Source of the DNA: Pseudomonadota bacterium
GTDB taxonomy: Bacteria; Pseudomonadota; Gammaproteobacteria; Burkholderiales; SHXO01
Length of the DNA stretch: 15,118 nucleotides
Assembly: GCA_023430065.1 (NCBI GenBank)
Contig: JAEZCG010000055.1
Coordinates: forward strand, 1 to 15,118
Direction: 5' to 3'
Each line of letters begins with the position of its first letter. Position 1 is the first letter of the stretch. The translations under genes were made by a program, and so were the position numbers. The notes beneath the pieces are model-generated. The model was not told where the DNA came from and searched no databases. It saw only the letters and a list, made by a program, of their open reading frames with translations. This document shows positions 14,803-15,118 of the stretch, piece by piece.

Positions 14803-14830
14803 ATTGTAGGCGTTCCGAGGGTCGTGTCAA
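14803..14830 (-). promoter_or_regulatory. Sigma-70 promoter of the phasin gene
   Basis: On the minus strand TTGACA (14830-14825) is an exact -35 box and TACAAT (14808-14803) a near-consensus -10 box, with a 16-base spacer. The predicted start of transcription is near 14796, giving a leader of about 50 bases before the phasin ATG. This is the best housekeeping promoter in the window, fitting an abundant granule protein. Confidence 0.85.
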
Positions 14831-14892
14831 CCGTTTTCTGCGTTGCAGCGAAAGGGGCCGTCCGGCGCCGGCCCGCCACCCGCGAAACAGGC

Positions 14893-15118
14893 TTACAGGC
14901 GTTCGTAGATTGCCGCGATGCCTTGTCCGCCGCCGATGCACATGGTGACCAGTGCATACCGCCCGCCGGTGCGATGCAGTTCGTAGATCGCCTTCACGCT
15001 CAGGATGCAGCCGGTGGCGCCGATCGGGTGACCGAGCGCGATGGCACCGCCGTTGGGGTTGACCTTGCGCATGTCGAACGCCAAGTCCTTGGCCACGGCG
15101 CAGGCCAGCGCCGCGAAC
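14893..15118 (-). CDS. Thiolase (acetyl-CoA acetyltransferase / beta-ketothiolase), C-terminal part
   Basis: Only the last 74 or so codons are present; the gene runs off the window at 15118. The frame contains the start of the third conserved block FAALACAVAKDL, thiolase signature 2 NPNGGAIALGHPIGATG with the catalytic histidine, and the final active-site motif ALVTMCIGGGQGIAAIYERL with the proton-shuttling cysteine. Thiolases condense two acetyl-CoA units or cleave 3-ketoacyl-CoA. The CIGGGQGIA ending is typical of biosynthetic PhaA/BktB-type and related degradative enzymes, which the fragment cannot separate. Its position before a phasin gene suggests PHA synthesis or turnover. The downstream phasin has its own promoter. 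Confidence 0.93.
   Translation of the reverse strand, partial: FAALACAVAKDLAFDMRKVNPNGGAIALGHPIGATGCILSVKAIYELHRTGGRYALVTMCIGGGQGIAAIYERL

Noticed and set aside
14823-14892. A further gene or RNA between thiolase and phasin
   Set aside because: The spacer is explained by the phasin promoter; open frames here are short shadows with no ribosome binding site.

Overview
The window is high-GC, densely packed bacterial chromosome. Gene content and order point to a betaproteobacterium, probably Burkholderiales-like: M48 peptidase, pterin-4a-carbinolamine dehydratase, rsgA and a CobD/CbiB-like gene near orn, a DUF1631 protein, and a phasin next to a beta-ketothiolase. This is inferred from neighbourhood and protein style only. 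I see no tRNA, rRNA, CRISPR array, transposase or phage gene.

Left block, 1-5008, plus strand: the last 54 residues of a urease alpha subunit (ureC), then ureG, ureD, a MoxR-type AAA+ ATPase of the CbbQ/NorQ group, and a large von Willebrand A protein of the CbbO/NorD group. ureE and ureF do not lie between ureC and ureD. The ATPase/VWA pair, best known for activating Rubisco or nitric oxide reductase, follows the urease maturation genes like part of the same transcription unit. A plausible reading is a urease (or urease-like enzyme) assembled with a MoxR/VWA remodelling machine.

Middle block, 5064-11820: a CobD/CbiB-like membrane protein on plus faces a minus-strand series. Read in transcription order, that series is an M48 (Ste24-like) peptidase, phhB, a small lipoprotein, a DUF1631 protein and rsgA. 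The 269-base leader of the DUF1631 gene holds a clear GEMM-I (cyclic-di-GMP-I) riboswitch aptamer, preceded by a sequence resembling a sigma-28 flagellar promoter. This is the most striking signal in the window and ties an uncharacterised protein family to c-di-GMP signalling, possibly to motility.

Right block, 11893-15118: orn on plus, divergent from the M48 gene across a spacer with a perfect palindrome, then minus-strand pgi, a phasin and the C-terminal part of a thiolase. The phasin has a near-consensus sigma-70 promoter with a TGC/GCA palindrome just after the expected start, where a PhaR-type repressor could act. A strong intrinsic terminator follows the phasin. The pgi leader between that terminator and the pgi start contains further inverted repeats. 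Phasin plus thiolase suggest polyhydroxyalkanoate storage.
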